This document shows, piece by piece, positions 36,761 to 46,068 of a stretch of DNA of 64,000 nucleotides (position 1 is the first letter of the stretch; each line of letters opens with the position of its first letter). The stretch is from Frigoriglobus tundricola (lineage in GTDB: Bacteria > Planctomycetota > Planctomycetia > Gemmatales > Gemmataceae): assembly GCF_013128195.2 (NCBI RefSeq), contig NZ_CP053452.2, forward strand, positions 1,984,001 through 2,048,000. The letters are read 5' to 3'. The translations under genes and the position numbers were made by a program. A model generated the notes under the pieces. The model was not told where the DNA came from and ran no database searches. It worked only from the letters and a program-made list of their open reading frames with translations.

Positions 36761-37477
36761 TTATTGCTTGCCGAGAACGAGATCAACCACCCAACACCCG
36801 CGCACGTGTGTGAGCGACGCATTGCGACAGTGGTCGAGGATGTCGGCGCTGTCGCAGCCGGCGTCTTGAAGGGCGTCCGCCAAAATCGGCATCGCGCCGA
36901 ACTCGCGCGACTCGTCTATGGTGTGAGCAAGTGACACCGCGTTGTCGGTCCGCCACAACGGAGAGAAGGTGACGGGTCGGAACGGGTTCCCGAAAATGTC
37001 ACGAAGTAGCTCCACTGCGAGCTGCGGATCGAGGAGTTGGACCGCACGACGGAAATCGCCAGCGTCGGGCCGTTGAGAGACCGCTGCGTGCGCCGCCATC
37101 GCAGCGTGGAGCACCTTCGTTTGGCGCTCATGTTCCCCTTGGAGTTGGCGCAGCCGAAGGCCAACTGGCCCACCACGCCAAGCAACTTCTACCATTCGAA
37201 GATCGTTGCCGATCTCTTGGTATCTTTCATCCGCGGATACGGATGCGTAGTCGGCCAGGTTGCAAACGTCTTCCAATTTTCGCGCGTCGGCCAACCCATC
37301 GGTCCAGCGCTCTCCAATAGCAACGGCCTGCTGCGAACCTTCCGCCAGAAAATCCCAGCACGCCCGACAGCATGCAACGAGTAGCAACCGCCCCTTCCGG
37401 TCGTTGCCCGGCGGGTACAGTTCCAGCATCCGCTCGGGCTTGGCGCTTGTTGCCCAAGCACGGGCTTCTGCGGTCAT
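36761..37477 (-). CDS. Gemmata-type repeat family protein of unknown function
   Basis: The 238-residue product from ATG 37477 (MTAEARAWATSAKPERMLELY) has the features of a paralogous Gemmataceae family: RKGRLLLVACCRACWDFL near the start, LLRDIFGNPFRPVTF in the middle and a C-terminus ending SLTHVRGCWVVDLVLGK. The Cys pairs are conserved in the family as I recall it. Function is unknown. The ATG overlaps the TGA of the peptidase gene (ATGA), so translation is probably coupled. Confidence 0.75.
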   Translation of the reverse strand: MTAEARAWATSAKPERMLELYPPGNDRKGRLLLVACCRACWDFLAEGSQQAVAIGERWTDGLADARKLEDVCNLADYASVSADERYQEIGNDLRMVEVAWRGGPVGLRLRQLQGEHERQTKVLHAAMAAHAAVSQRPDAGDFRRAVQLLDPQLAVELLRDIFGNPFRPVTFSPLWRTDNAVSLAHTIDESREFGAMPILADALQDAGCDSADILDHCRNASLTHVRGCWVVDLVLGKQ

Positions 37478-39756
37478 TTCGGTTCGCCCAGGTGGGTTTT
37501 GAAGAACCCCGCGGTCTTCGCCCACAGACGCTCCATCACCACGGGGTCGGACGTGTACATGTGCGTGACGCCTGGGAGCGGCAGCGCCTCGAAGTCGCGG
37601 CCGGCGCGGAAGAGCGCGTTCGCGAGTTTCAGCGTGTGCCGGTAGTACACGTTGTCGTCCGCGGTGCCGTGGACGAGCAGTAGCGGGCGCTTCAGGTCTT
37701 TCGCAAGGGGGATCAGACTCGCGTCGTCATACGCCTTCTTCGATTCGGGGAGCAACCCCATGTACCGCTCGGTGTAGTGCGTGTCGTAGTCCTCCCAATC
37801 GGTAACGGGCGCGCCGGCCACCGCCGCCTTGAACACGTCCGGCGCCCGCAGGACGCCGTTCGCGGCCATGTACCCGCCGAACGACCAGCCCACGATGCCG
37901 ACGCGGTCCTTGTCCAGTTCCGGATACTTCGCACACAGCCGGTGAAGCCCCTTCACCTGATCTTCGAGTGGCACCGTCCCGAACTTCTGGTACACGGCGG
38001 CCTCCCAATTGGACCCGCGACCGGGTGTGCCGCGGTTGTCGATCGCCACCACGATGAACCCCTGGTCCGCGAGCCACTGCGGCACCAGCCAGTTCCGCAT
38101 GGCTTGTTGGACGTGGAGGTGCCGCGGGCCGCCGTACACGTCCACGATCACCGGGTACTTCTTCTTCGGGTCGAAGTTCTTCGGCCGCACGATTGCGGCA
38201 AAGCACTCGTCCTCCTTCGGCGGGTTGGACTGCCTGTGCCCGTGATCGTTGAACTCGGGCTCCGACGGGTCGGGAATGAATTCGACATTCGGAGTGACAT
38301 CCGGTTCGAGCGCGACGGAAGCTAAGGCGCCAACGAGTTTCCCGTCCGTGTTGTACACCCTCGTGACCGGCATCGACCTGGCTGTGGTGCTCACTACAAC
38401 TGGCAACTTGTCCGTGCCCGCTATCGTGTGAACGCCGTTATCGCGCGTCAGTTGCACGACCTCGTCCAACCGGAGCGGCTGGGCGCGGTGGCCGTGCTTC
38501 ATTAGGAACGCGTGCATACGGTGGGGGTGCGAGCTGGCCTGGAACAGCCCTGCCCCGGTGTCCGGATCGAAGTGCGCGATCCTGTCGATCTTGATAAAGC
38601 TCGATCTGATGTCAATTTTTCTTGCCAAATTGTCTCCGCGATTCTTGATGGTTGTGACTTGATCGCGAAGTAACAGAGCCGTCCCGTCCTTGCTCCAGTA
38701 CAGCGCGATGCGGTCGAGGTTGACCCACTCGCGGTCGCTCTCTCGGGCCGCGAGCGACAGGAGCCGCTGCGCCGCACCGGTTCGGACGTCCGCCTCAAAC
38801 AGATCGACGGTGTTCTGCTTGCGGCTTTGCAGCATCAGAGTGAGCGGGCCGTACTTCTGCCATTCGACCCGTGCGAGATACTCGTACTCCTTGCGGTCCC
38901 ACTCCACCCACACCGTTTCGCCGCCTTCAACCGGAACGATCCCGAGCCGCACGCTGACGTTCTTCTTGCCGGGCCGCGGGTAGAACTGTTCCGCCGGCTT
39001 CTGGTCGGGCTTGAACGGGTCGGCGACGTACCACACCTCCACGCCGGTGTGATCGGCCTCTTCGTATGCGATGTGTTTGCCGTCCGGTGCCCACCAGTAG
39101 CCGGTGAACCGGCCCATCTCCTCTTGCGCCACGAACTCCGCGAGGCCGTGCGTTTTGATCGCCGTCCCGCCCGTTGTGACCGGCGTCTCTTTCTCGGTCG
39201 CGAGGTCGTAAACGTACACGTCGAACCCGCGGACGTAAGCGACCTTATGGCCGTCCGGCGACCACTTCGCATCGACCACCGCGCCGCCCTCGCCGGTCTT
39301 CAGTTCCGTTACCTTGCCGTTTGTGCGGTCGAAGACGAACAACTTGCCCGAGAGCGGCAGTAGGACGCGCTGGCCCGTGTTGTCGAAGTGGAAGTCCGCG
39401 AAGCCGCCGGCGGAGAGCCGCATCCGCTCGCGGCGGGCCTTCTCTTCGGGCGTGAGGTTCTCTGTGTCTCCCTTCAGGAGAGCCGCGGGCGACAGCACCT
39501 CCTTCGATTTGCCGGTGGCGACATCGAACTCGAACAACTTGAGCGTCGGCTTGTCCGCCTCGGCACGGAGGAACAGCACCGTTTTGCCGTCGGGCGCCAC
39601 TTTCGGGCTCTGCGGGCGGCCGAGCATGAACCGGCGCGTCTCGGCGTACTTCTTGAGGAACGACGTGTCCACGGACTGACTCGGGGTGGGTTCGGCCGCT
39701 GGCGCGACGGCGGCACAGATGAGGAGGACGCCCAGCGCTACGGGTGTGGTTTTCAT
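37474..39756 (-). CDS. Secreted prolyl-oligopeptidase/DPP-IV-like peptidase (S9 family)
   Basis: The 760-residue protein has a signal peptide from ATG 39756 (MKTTPVALGVLLICAAVAPAAE). An N-terminal beta-propeller (about residues 60-480; WSPDGHKVAYVRG, WWAPDGKHIAYEE) precedes an alpha/beta-hydrolase domain. The nucleophile Ser is in GWSFGGYMAANG, Asp in HGTADDNVYY and His in LPGVTHMYTS. The EE pair in FVAQEEMGRF suggests the DPP-IV-type substrate amine anchor. It is likely periplasmic and releases N-terminal dipeptides or cleaves after Pro. It is transcribed with the following family protein. Confidence 0.9.
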   Translation of the reverse strand: MKTTPVALGVLLICAAVAPAAEPTPSQSVDTSFLKKYAETRRFMLGRPQSPKVAPDGKTVLFLRAEADKPTLKLFEFDVATGKSKEVLSPAALLKGDTENLTPEEKARRERMRLSAGGFADFHFDNTGQRVLLPLSGKLFVFDRTNGKVTELKTGEGGAVVDAKWSPDGHKVAYVRGFDVYVYDLATEKETPVTTGGTAIKTHGLAEFVAQEEMGRFTGYWWAPDGKHIAYEEADHTGVEVWYVADPFKPDQKPAEQFYPRPGKKNVSVRLGIVPVEGGETVWVEWDRKEYEYLARVEWQKYGPLTLMLQSRKQNTVDLFEADVRTGAAQRLLSLAARESDREWVNLDRIALYWSKDGTALLLRDQVTTIKNRGDNLARKIDIRSSFIKIDRIAHFDPDTGAGLFQASSHPHRMHAFLMKHGHRAQPLRLDEVVQLTRDNGVHTIAGTDKLPVVVSTTARSMPVTRVYNTDGKLVGALASVALEPDVTPNVEFIPDPSEPEFNDHGHRQSNPPKEDECFAAIVRPKNFDPKKKYPVIVDVYGGPRHLHVQQAMRNWLVPQWLADQGFIVVAIDNRGTPGRGSNWEAAVYQKFGTVPLEDQVKGLHRLCAKYPELDKDRVGIVGWSFGGYMAANGVLRAPDVFKAAVAGAPVTDWEDYDTHYTERYMGLLPESKKAYDDASLIPLAKDLKRPLLLVHGTADDNVYYRHTLKLANALFRAGRDFEALPLPGVTHMYTSDPVVMERLWAKTAGFFKTHLGEPK

Positions 39757-39893
39757 GGGCGATAGCATATCACGCGGCGCCCGGGGCGCGTACCGCCGAC
39801 CCCGCCGAGTTTCGGCGGATTCCGTTCGACGGGCGAAAAACAAAGACACGGGCAGGTGCCCGTGTCTTCGGTGGTATTGCGTTCGCGCCCGGC

Positions 39894-40877
39894 TCAGTCG
39901 CCGGCGTTGATCGCCTTGCCAATGAGGTCGCCCGCGACCTTGGCGGTGATGATCACGTCCTTCTTCTTCACGTCGCTCTTGATCGTCTTGACCACGTCCA
40001 CGAGCGGCTTGGCCTTCGGTTCGGCCGCCGCCGCGACGGTGATCAGCCCCTTGATGCCGTCGATGGCCTTGGTCATCGCGTCGCCCATATCGGTGGCGGC
40101 GTCGTCGTCCTTCATGCCGAACAGGAACTCCATATTAATGTCGCCGCTCACCCGGAGGATCAGGCTCATGGTCTCGGTCTTGGGCAGCGCCTTCTCCACG
40201 CCCGAGAGGTCGATGGGCAGTTGGGGCGGGACCTTCACGTTGTCCAGTTTGCCCTTCACAATCGAGGTCGTGAAGACGGACGCCTTGTCGTCCATCTTCT
40301 TGACCAAGGCGGCCAGATCGGCGGGGATCGGAGCGGCCTTCTGGTCGGCCGCTTGCTTGATGGCGGTCGTGATGAGCTTCTTGTCGGTGCCGACGATGAC
40401 GGTGGTGTCGTCCACCACGGTGCCGTAGACCGGGTTGCCCTGGTCCGGCTGGAACTTGAGGATCGTGGTGCCGCCGTCCTTAATCAAACTGAACTTGTCG
40501 GCCTCCTTCTTGGTCAGCCCCTCGGCCGCCTTGAACAGCTTTTCCGGGTCGAACTTGCCGTGGACGATCGCCAGGCCCTTCATGTCGGACAGGTCCTTGC
40601 CGGACGACCCGGCCCACACCTTGTCGATGTCCTTGAGCGGGTCCAGTCCCAACTGTTCCAGGAACTGCTTCGCGTCCTGGCCGGCGAGGGCCTGCTTGAT
40701 CTGCTCGAGGGCGTACTTCTTGACGACCTCGGACCCCAGGATCTGCTTGACGTTGACGAACGTCACGCTGTCCGAGTCGGCCGGCAGGAGCTTGTCCGGT
40801 TCGGCGGCGCGGGCGCCGGGAGCGGCCAGGGCGACGGTGAAACCGGCCGCCAGCACCAGGCGGGACAGACGCATCAT
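39894..40877 (-). CDS. Secreted protein of unknown function
   Basis: The 327-residue product has a signal peptide (MRLSRLVLAAGFTVALAAPGARA). The mature part alternates Lys/Asp-rich helices and strands (ADSDSVTFVNVKQILGSEV; GLAIVHGKFDPEKLF; VVDDTTVIVGTDKKLITTAI), a pattern seen in planctomycete secreted proteins with two related halves. I see no catalytic motif. It lies alone between a convergent-free gap and glnE (195 nt). Confidence 0.75.
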   Translation of the reverse strand: MMRLSRLVLAAGFTVALAAPGARAAEPDKLLPADSDSVTFVNVKQILGSEVVKKYALEQIKQALAGQDAKQFLEQLGLDPLKDIDKVWAGSSGKDLSDMKGLAIVHGKFDPEKLFKAAEGLTKKEADKFSLIKDGGTTILKFQPDQGNPVYGTVVDDTTVIVGTDKKLITTAIKQAADQKAAPIPADLAALVKKMDDKASVFTTSIVKGKLDNVKVPPQLPIDLSGVEKALPKTETMSLILRVSGDINMEFLFGMKDDDAATDMGDAMTKAIDGIKGLITVAAAAEPKAKPLVDVVKTIKSDVKKKDVIITAKVAGDLIGKAINAGD

Positions 40878-41072
40878 GAGTTCGATCCTTTCCTAAAGAA
40901 ACGGGCCGGACCACGGTCCCGGTCGGCCCGGACGAATGTCACGGCGTATTGTACCCGCCGGTTCGTCGTTTGGTTTCGGGATTTCGGAATCCGCCTGCGC
41001 CGCGGGGACGGGTGCGGACAAGGCAAATGGTGCTGGTTTTTCGCTTTTTTCATCTGCTTCGCGGGCTCACCG

Positions 41073-44000
41073 TCAAGACCGTTCCCGTGCCGTGACCGCG
41101 AGATAACAGCGGCGGACGGTCGCGGTGGTCGCGCGGTACGCGGCCAGGAACGCCGCCGGCCCATCGAACCCGAGGCGGTGAGCGAGTTTCGCCTGATCGT
41201 CCGCGGCCTCGGGGACCTCCGTCAGCGGCCGGTCGGTGACGATCCGCAGCCGGGCCTCGATCAATCGCAGGAACGAGTACCCGTCGCGCAAGCCGGCCGC
41301 TTCGTCCTGGGGCAGTGTGCCCGCGGCGGCGAGGGCGTCGAGGGCGTCCCAGACGTTCGGCGTCAGCACGTCGGTTTGTTCGCGGCCGTACTTCAGTTGC
41401 AGCAACTGCACCACGAACTCGACGTCCGTCAGCCCGCCCGGTCCGCGTTTCAGGCTCCGGTGGCTGGCGGTGGCTTCGAGCTTCTGCCGCATCCCCCGCA
41501 CCTGGTCCACCAGTTGCGGGCACCACGCCGGGCCGAGGATCGCGGCGCGGACCGCGGCCCGCACCTCGTCCGCGAACGCCGGGTCGCCGCGCACCACCCG
41601 CGCCCGGCTGAGCGCCTGCCGTTCCCACAACTGGCACCCGGCCCCCGAGAAGTAGCGGCGGAACTCGGCGAGCGGGAGCACCAGGCTGCCGGACTTGCCC
41701 GTCGGGCGCAGCCGCATGTCCACGTCGTACAACCGGCCCATCGGCCCCATCCGGCTGGCCGTTTTGATCACGCGCTGGGCCAGTTCGGTGAAGTACAACT
41801 GGTTCGCCTCGCCGCGCGTCGTGGTGCCATCGGCCGCATAAATGAGGAACAGGTCGAGGTCGCTGTGGTAGCTGATCTCGCGGCCCCCGAGTTTGCCCAG
41901 GCCGAGGAGCACGTACGGACACGAGTCCGGCACCCCGAGCTTCGCCCGGACGCCCGGTTCCACCAGCTCCACCACCTGATTGATGATGGTGTCGGCCACG
42001 TCGGAGAGGGCGGCGGTGGTCACGCGCACGTCGGCCTTGCTGAGCAGGTCGCCGACCCCGATCCGCAGGAACTCCTTGTCCTGGAAGCTGTGCAGGATCG
42101 GGTCCGGGTCGGTCGCCCCGCGCAGCAGCTCCGTCAGCTCGGCGTGCAGCTCCTCGGCGGTGCGCGGCTGGTTGAGGACGAGCGAGTCGAGCAGCTCGTC
42201 CGCCATGCCGGGGTTGTTGATCAGGAGCCCCGACAGGAACGGGCTGCCGGCGCACAAATCGACGTACAGCTTGAGGCTCGGCGGGCTGATGCTGAACAGC
42301 TCCCACAGCACGGCCTTCGCGCCGAGCGAGGCGCTGACGCGCTCCAGGTTGGTGAGCGCCTCGTCCGGGTCGGGGGCGTCGGCCACGGCGCGCAGGAGCG
42401 GCGGCGCGATGCTGGCGAGGAAGTGGCGGCACCGGCGCGCCGACAAAAACGGCACGCTCTCGCGGGCCAGCGCGGAGAGGTTGGCGAACGCCTTGTGGAC
42501 GTCGCGAAACGGGTACCGGCCCAACACGGCGCGGACGGTCTCGGCGTCGGGGTCCGGGTCGAGGATGAGGTCCGTCTCCGGTTCCGAGTGCCCGTCCTCG
42601 CCCTGGAACGACTGGTGCAGCAGGTGGTTCAGGATGGTGCGGTCGAGGGCGGTTTTGTCGTGCAAGTCCTTGAGGAACCGGTCGAGCGGGTCGATCAGGA
42701 GGTCGCGCGTGTCCAGCGGCGGCGGGTCGGACTCGTCGAGGGGCGAGCGCCGCTGGGCCGAAAGCGTGGAACTCGCACCGCGGACGGAACCGGAAGGCGG
42801 CCCAGCGTCCGGAACCGGTTCGTCATCGTTCGGTGCTCCGCGTTCGGTGCTCCGCGCTCCGGCGTACCCCATCCGCCGGGCGAGCTTGCGCAACTCGTCC
42901 GTGGTGGCGGGCAGCTTGTGCGTCTGGAGGTCGAACAGCAGTTGCAGCCGGTGTTCGGTCTTCCGCAGGAACCGGTAGGCGTCCGCGAGGATGTACGTCT
43001 CCTGCGGGTTCAGGCAGCCGGCGATTTCCAGTGCTTCGAGCGCGAGCAGGGTGTTGCGCTGCCGCACCGCCGGCAGGTCGCCGCCGTTGAGGAGCTGGAG
43101 GAACTGGACCGTGTACTCGATGTCGCGGATGCCGCCGCGGCCGGTCTTCACGTCGCGCGGGAAGTCGGCGTCTTCCGGTTGCGCGCGCTGGGCCTTCACC
43201 TCCATCTGGCGCTTGAGGGCCTTCACCTCGTTGATTTCCGCGAAGCTGAAATACTTGCGGTACACGAACGGCTCGACGGCCGAGAGGAAGTCGCGGGCCA
43301 GGTTCGGGTCGCCGCCGACGTGCCGCAACTTGATGAGCGCCTGGCGCTCCCAGGTGCGGCCCATCGTGTCGTAGTAGCTGAGCGTGCTGGCGAGGCTCCG
43401 CGCCAGCGGCCCGCGGTTCCCCTCCGGGCGGAGCCGGAGGTCGACGCGGTAGGCGAACCCGCGGTCCGTGTGGCTGGACAGGAGCCGCACCACCTCGCTG
43501 ACGACGCGGGCGAAGAACTCGGCGTTGGAGACGGCCGACCGGCGGCCCGTCGTCTCGCCGTCGGCGTCGTAGACGAACATGAGGTCGATGTCGCTGGAGT
43601 AGTTCAGCTCGTCGCCGCCGAGCTTGCCGAAGGCGAGCGCCGTGAGCCGTGCGGGCGCCCCGGTCGGGGCGGCCGGGTGCCCGAACCGCGCGGAGGCGGT
43701 CCGGAGCGCGTGCTGGAGGGCGACCTCAATGGAGGCGTCGGCGAGGCGGGAGAGTTCGCGGGTGATCTCCTCGAGCGGACGGTCGCGGATGACGTCGCTG
43801 ATGCCGATGCGGAGCGTGTGGCGGTCGCGGAACCGACGGAACGCGCGGAGCACGCCGGCGTCGTCGCCGGGCGCATCGGCCTCGCTGCGTAACTGGGCGA
43901 TCAGCTCGGCGGTGGAGGGGTTCCGCCGGGGGACCTGGAACACGCCGGTGAGGAAGTCCGGGTAGGCCGCAAGCGCATCAGCGAAGAACTGCGAGGTGGC

Positions 44001-44264
44001 GAGCAACTGGAGGGTGGCGTCGAGTTCCCGCCCACGGTTTTCGAGCAGGGCGGGGACCTGCGCGCGGGCCTCCGGGCGCGCGAGCAGGCGCTCGATGTTG
44101 TTGAGCGCCATGTCGGGGTCGGCGGTCCGCGGCAGGAGCTTACCGATCGACGCGAACAGCTCCGGCGCGTGCGCGCCGAGGTGCGTCGCGAGCGCGGCGA
44201 GGTTGCGGCGCCCGCGGTCCGCGTCCCGCACGGCTCTCAGGATGGTGTCTTCGGGGGACGGCAT
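41073..44264 (-). CDS. glnE: Bifunctional glutamine synthetase adenylyltransferase/deadenylase
   Basis: The 1063-residue protein has two nucleotidyltransferase domains, each with the GxGKLGGxExxxxSDxDL motif: AFGKLGGDELNYSSDIDLMF (N-terminal, deadenylylating) and LGKLGGREISYHSDLDLFL (C-terminal, adenylylating). Both are followed by the GRLYDVDMRLRPTG-type motif. GlnE modifies glutamine synthetase in response to PII and nitrogen. The linker (around residue 470-510, 42725-42870) carries an extra low-complexity stretch made by repeats (cgttcggtgctccg twice), with no frame loss. The long plus-strand ORF opposite is a shadow of this gene. Confidence 0.94.
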   Translation of the reverse strand: MPSPEDTILRAVRDADRGRRNLAALATHLGAHAPELFASIGKLLPRTADPDMALNNIERLLARPEARAQVPALLENRGRELDATLQLLATSQFFADALAAYPDFLTGVFQVPRRNPSTAELIAQLRSEADAPGDDAGVLRAFRRFRDRHTLRIGISDVIRDRPLEEITRELSRLADASIEVALQHALRTASARFGHPAAPTGAPARLTALAFGKLGGDELNYSSDIDLMFVYDADGETTGRRSAVSNAEFFARVVSEVVRLLSSHTDRGFAYRVDLRLRPEGNRGPLARSLASTLSYYDTMGRTWERQALIKLRHVGGDPNLARDFLSAVEPFVYRKYFSFAEINEVKALKRQMEVKAQRAQPEDADFPRDVKTGRGGIRDIEYTVQFLQLLNGGDLPAVRQRNTLLALEALEIAGCLNPQETYILADAYRFLRKTEHRLQLLFDLQTHKLPATTDELRKLARRMGYAGARSTERGAPNDDEPVPDAGPPSGSVRGASSTLSAQRRSPLDESDPPPLDTRDLLIDPLDRFLKDLHDKTALDRTILNHLLHQSFQGEDGHSEPETDLILDPDPDAETVRAVLGRYPFRDVHKAFANLSALARESVPFLSARRCRHFLASIAPPLLRAVADAPDPDEALTNLERVSASLGAKAVLWELFSISPPSLKLYVDLCAGSPFLSGLLINNPGMADELLDSLVLNQPRTAEELHAELTELLRGATDPDPILHSFQDKEFLRIGVGDLLSKADVRVTTAALSDVADTIINQVVELVEPGVRAKLGVPDSCPYVLLGLGKLGGREISYHSDLDLFLIYAADGTTTRGEANQLYFTELAQRVIKTASRMGPMGRLYDVDMRLRPTGKSGSLVLPLAEFRRYFSGAGCQLWERQALSRARVVRGDPAFADEVRAAVRAAILGPAWCPQLVDQVRGMRQKLEATASHRSLKRGPGGLTDVEFVVQLLQLKYGREQTDVLTPNVWDALDALAAAGTLPQDEAAGLRDGYSFLRLIEARLRIVTDRPLTEVPEAADDQAKLAHRLGFDGPAAFLAAYRATTATVRRCYLAVTARERS

Positions 44265-44294
44265 GAGGTGATGATACCGCGCCAGCGGGCGCCG

Positions 44295-44684
44295 CTATGC
44301 CCCGTCGGGTACGCGAACGGCGATCCCGCGGAGAATCGCCCGCTGCACAGCGGCGACGACGTTTTGTGCCGCCGCGAGCGCCTCTTCCGCGAGCCTGGCA
44401 TCGCCGTCGGGTTGCTTCGCGATCTCGGCCCGCTTTGCGACATCCGCCTCGCTCGCGTTACTGGCCTGCTCGATGCGGTGTTTGATTCGCGTTTCGAGAG
44501 CGTTCTGCGAATGATCGGGTGCCGCGGCGAACTCGCCCGTGGTGTTCACCTGCGGCGCCTGCTTCGGCGCGGTGACGACGCCCTGCTTAATCAGGCGCAC
44601 GAGATCATCGAGTAGCGCGATATCCGGTTCGCCTTCGGCGGGCACGAGTCGGAGGTCGAGTTTTTGCTTCGCGTCTTCCGACAT
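44295..44684 (-). CDS. Small protein of unknown function
   Basis: The 129-residue product is mostly helical and charged (LLDDLVRLIKQGVVTAPKQ; ALETRIKHRIEQASNASEAD; RLAEEALAAAQNVVAAVQR). It has no membrane segment or motif. Its start is only 2 nt after the stop of the upstream gene, so it is in an operon with 44687-45631 and 45643-46017. I do not recognise it. Confidence 0.65.
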   Translation of the reverse strand: MSEDAKQKLDLRLVPAEGEPDIALLDDLVRLIKQGVVTAPKQAPQVNTTGEFAAAPDHSQNALETRIKHRIEQASNASEADVAKRAEIAKQPDGDARLAEEALAAAQNVVAAVQRAILRGIAVRVPDGA

Positions 44685-44686
44685 GA

Positions 44687-45631
44687 CTACGCCTCCGCTG
44701 GTACAAACGCGGGCAGAAGCGATTGGAACTGCTCCAGCGTGAGCCGCACGCCGTTACGTGCGATGTGGTAGCGGTTGAGGGCGTTGAACAGGTTCACGAT
44801 GTCGTCTTCGATCATCCGCTCCGTTGCCCGTTCGCGTGCAAATGCCTCAACCACAAGATCGGTACGTGGCGGAGCATCGGTGATCGGCGGCCAACTCTTC
44901 GGTGGTCCCTCCGGCCAGAGGGGGCCGAATACTTCTGGCGGGACAGGCGTGTCGTCGGTCCAGTGCTGCCATTCCGCGAGCCGGGAGAGGTGGTCAAAGT
45001 CGCGGCGGAATGCAGCGAGAAAATCAGACTCTGTAGCTACCGAAGTGGCATACCTCATCGCATGAAAAGCGGTCGTGTTCTCACCAGTTACGCTTTCGGC
45101 GGCGGTTAATGCGGCTGCTACTACGAACTCCGCAACTGTTCCTGGAGCTTCACGGAGGTATTCTTCGGCGCTCGCGTAATACAGCGCGGGGATCAACAGG
45201 TTGCCGGCATTCTGTTCGGCAAACATCACTGCCGTTTCGATTTCCGCAGAAACTCTTGGTTTTGTATCCAGGAACAACGAGTCGAATGCCGTCAGCACCC
45301 TCCGCGCACAACGCGCAGCAAAAGCGACGCGTGCCCAGCGCGGAAGTTCCGCGATCTCCTCCTCGGTCGGCACTTTGGTGTTTGGGGGGTCTTTGTACTG
45401 GCAGTCACTACGGCAGTAGCCCGTTAGCGCGTCGAGTACGTCGCCGAGAGCATCCGAAGCGTCTTCGGTCAGGTCAGGGGTCGCGTCGATCTCACCTGCC
45501 ATTCCCATCAGCGATTTGTAGATTTGCCGCGTGGTCCGACCGCTCGCCAGCTCGGCGCGCACCAACTCATCCAGCCGCGACCAGGGCTGATCAGAGAGTA
45601 AAGCGGTGCGAACGGTGCCGAGTGTGAGCAT
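44687..45631 (-). CDS. Protein of unknown function, mainly helical
   Basis: The 314-residue product starts at ATG 45631 (MLTLGTVRTALLSDQPWSRL). Helical segments (LDELVRAELASGRTTRQIYKSLMG; WARVAFAARCARRVLTAFDSLF; EYLREAPGTVAEFVVAAALT) dominate, and there is no signal peptide. It starts 11 nt after the end of the upstream small gene. The trio 44295-46017 is one probable operon with no recognisable member. Confidence 0.65.
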   Translation of the reverse strand: MLTLGTVRTALLSDQPWSRLDELVRAELASGRTTRQIYKSLMGMAGEIDATPDLTEDASDALGDVLDALTGYCRSDCQYKDPPNTKVPTEEEIAELPRWARVAFAARCARRVLTAFDSLFLDTKPRVSAEIETAVMFAEQNAGNLLIPALYYASAEEYLREAPGTVAEFVVAAALTAAESVTGENTTAFHAMRYATSVATESDFLAAFRRDFDHLSRLAEWQHWTDDTPVPPEVFGPLWPEGPPKSWPPITDAPPRTDLVVEAFARERATERMIEDDIVNLFNALNRYHIARNGVRLTLEQFQSLLPAFVPAEA

Positions 45632-45642
45632 AGTCCCCTCGA

Positions 45643-46017
45643 CTATTGTACCTGCTGCCACAAGTCGCGGGTATCGGCCAATGCTCGCTGGTATTCTTCC
45701 AGCGACATTGGTTGGGACGGTTCCAGAAGGCAATGATCCGGTTTGTCGGGGTTCGGCTTCAAGACCGGATCGAGGTCGTCGGTTTCGATCTCGAAAACGG
45801 CTTGATTGCGCCGCGGTTGGCGCGAGTGGGGGTTCGGAGAGGTCGATAGCCCTTCGCCGGGTTTCACCAAATCCGTGTCATCCACTGCGGCGACATCGGC
45901 AACGGCATTCGGGTTGAGGTTGTTCGGGTCCGTCGGGCGAACGCCAAGCATACTCCCGCTCGTGCCGACCTGCGGTTTGCCATCGGCGGCGACCTTCATC
46001 ACGCGGTACAACTTCAC
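45643..46017 (-). CDS. Small protein of unknown function, first gene of the unknown trio
   Basis: The 124-residue product from GTG 46017 (VKLYRVMKVAADGKPQVG) has a conserved-looking core (GSMLGVRPTDPNNLNP; SLEEYQRALADTRDLW) that I have seen as a repeated family in Gemmata-like genomes, but no function is known. Upstream in-frame codons to 46050 would add eleven residues. GTG is chosen because the family seems to start KLYRVMKV. It lies 51 nt downstream of miaB. Confidence 0.6.
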   Translation of the reverse strand: MKLYRVMKVAADGKPQVGTSGSMLGVRPTDPNNLNPNAVADVAAVDDTDLVKPGEGLSTSPNPHSRQPRRNQAVFEIETDDLDPVLKPNPDKPDHCLLEPSQPMSLEEYQRALADTRDLWQQVQ

Positions 46018-46068
46018 GGGCGATACGCTCCGGCGGTTCGCAACCGGCACCGATCATACCGGACGCGC

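Noticed and set aside
39744..43892. Very long plus-strand open frame (1382 codons) across the peptidase end, a secreted protein and glnE
   Set aside because: The translation is composed of low-complexity Arg/Glu/Leu-rich sequence typical of the opposite strand of GC-rich genes. glnE with both catalytic motifs lies on the minus strand.
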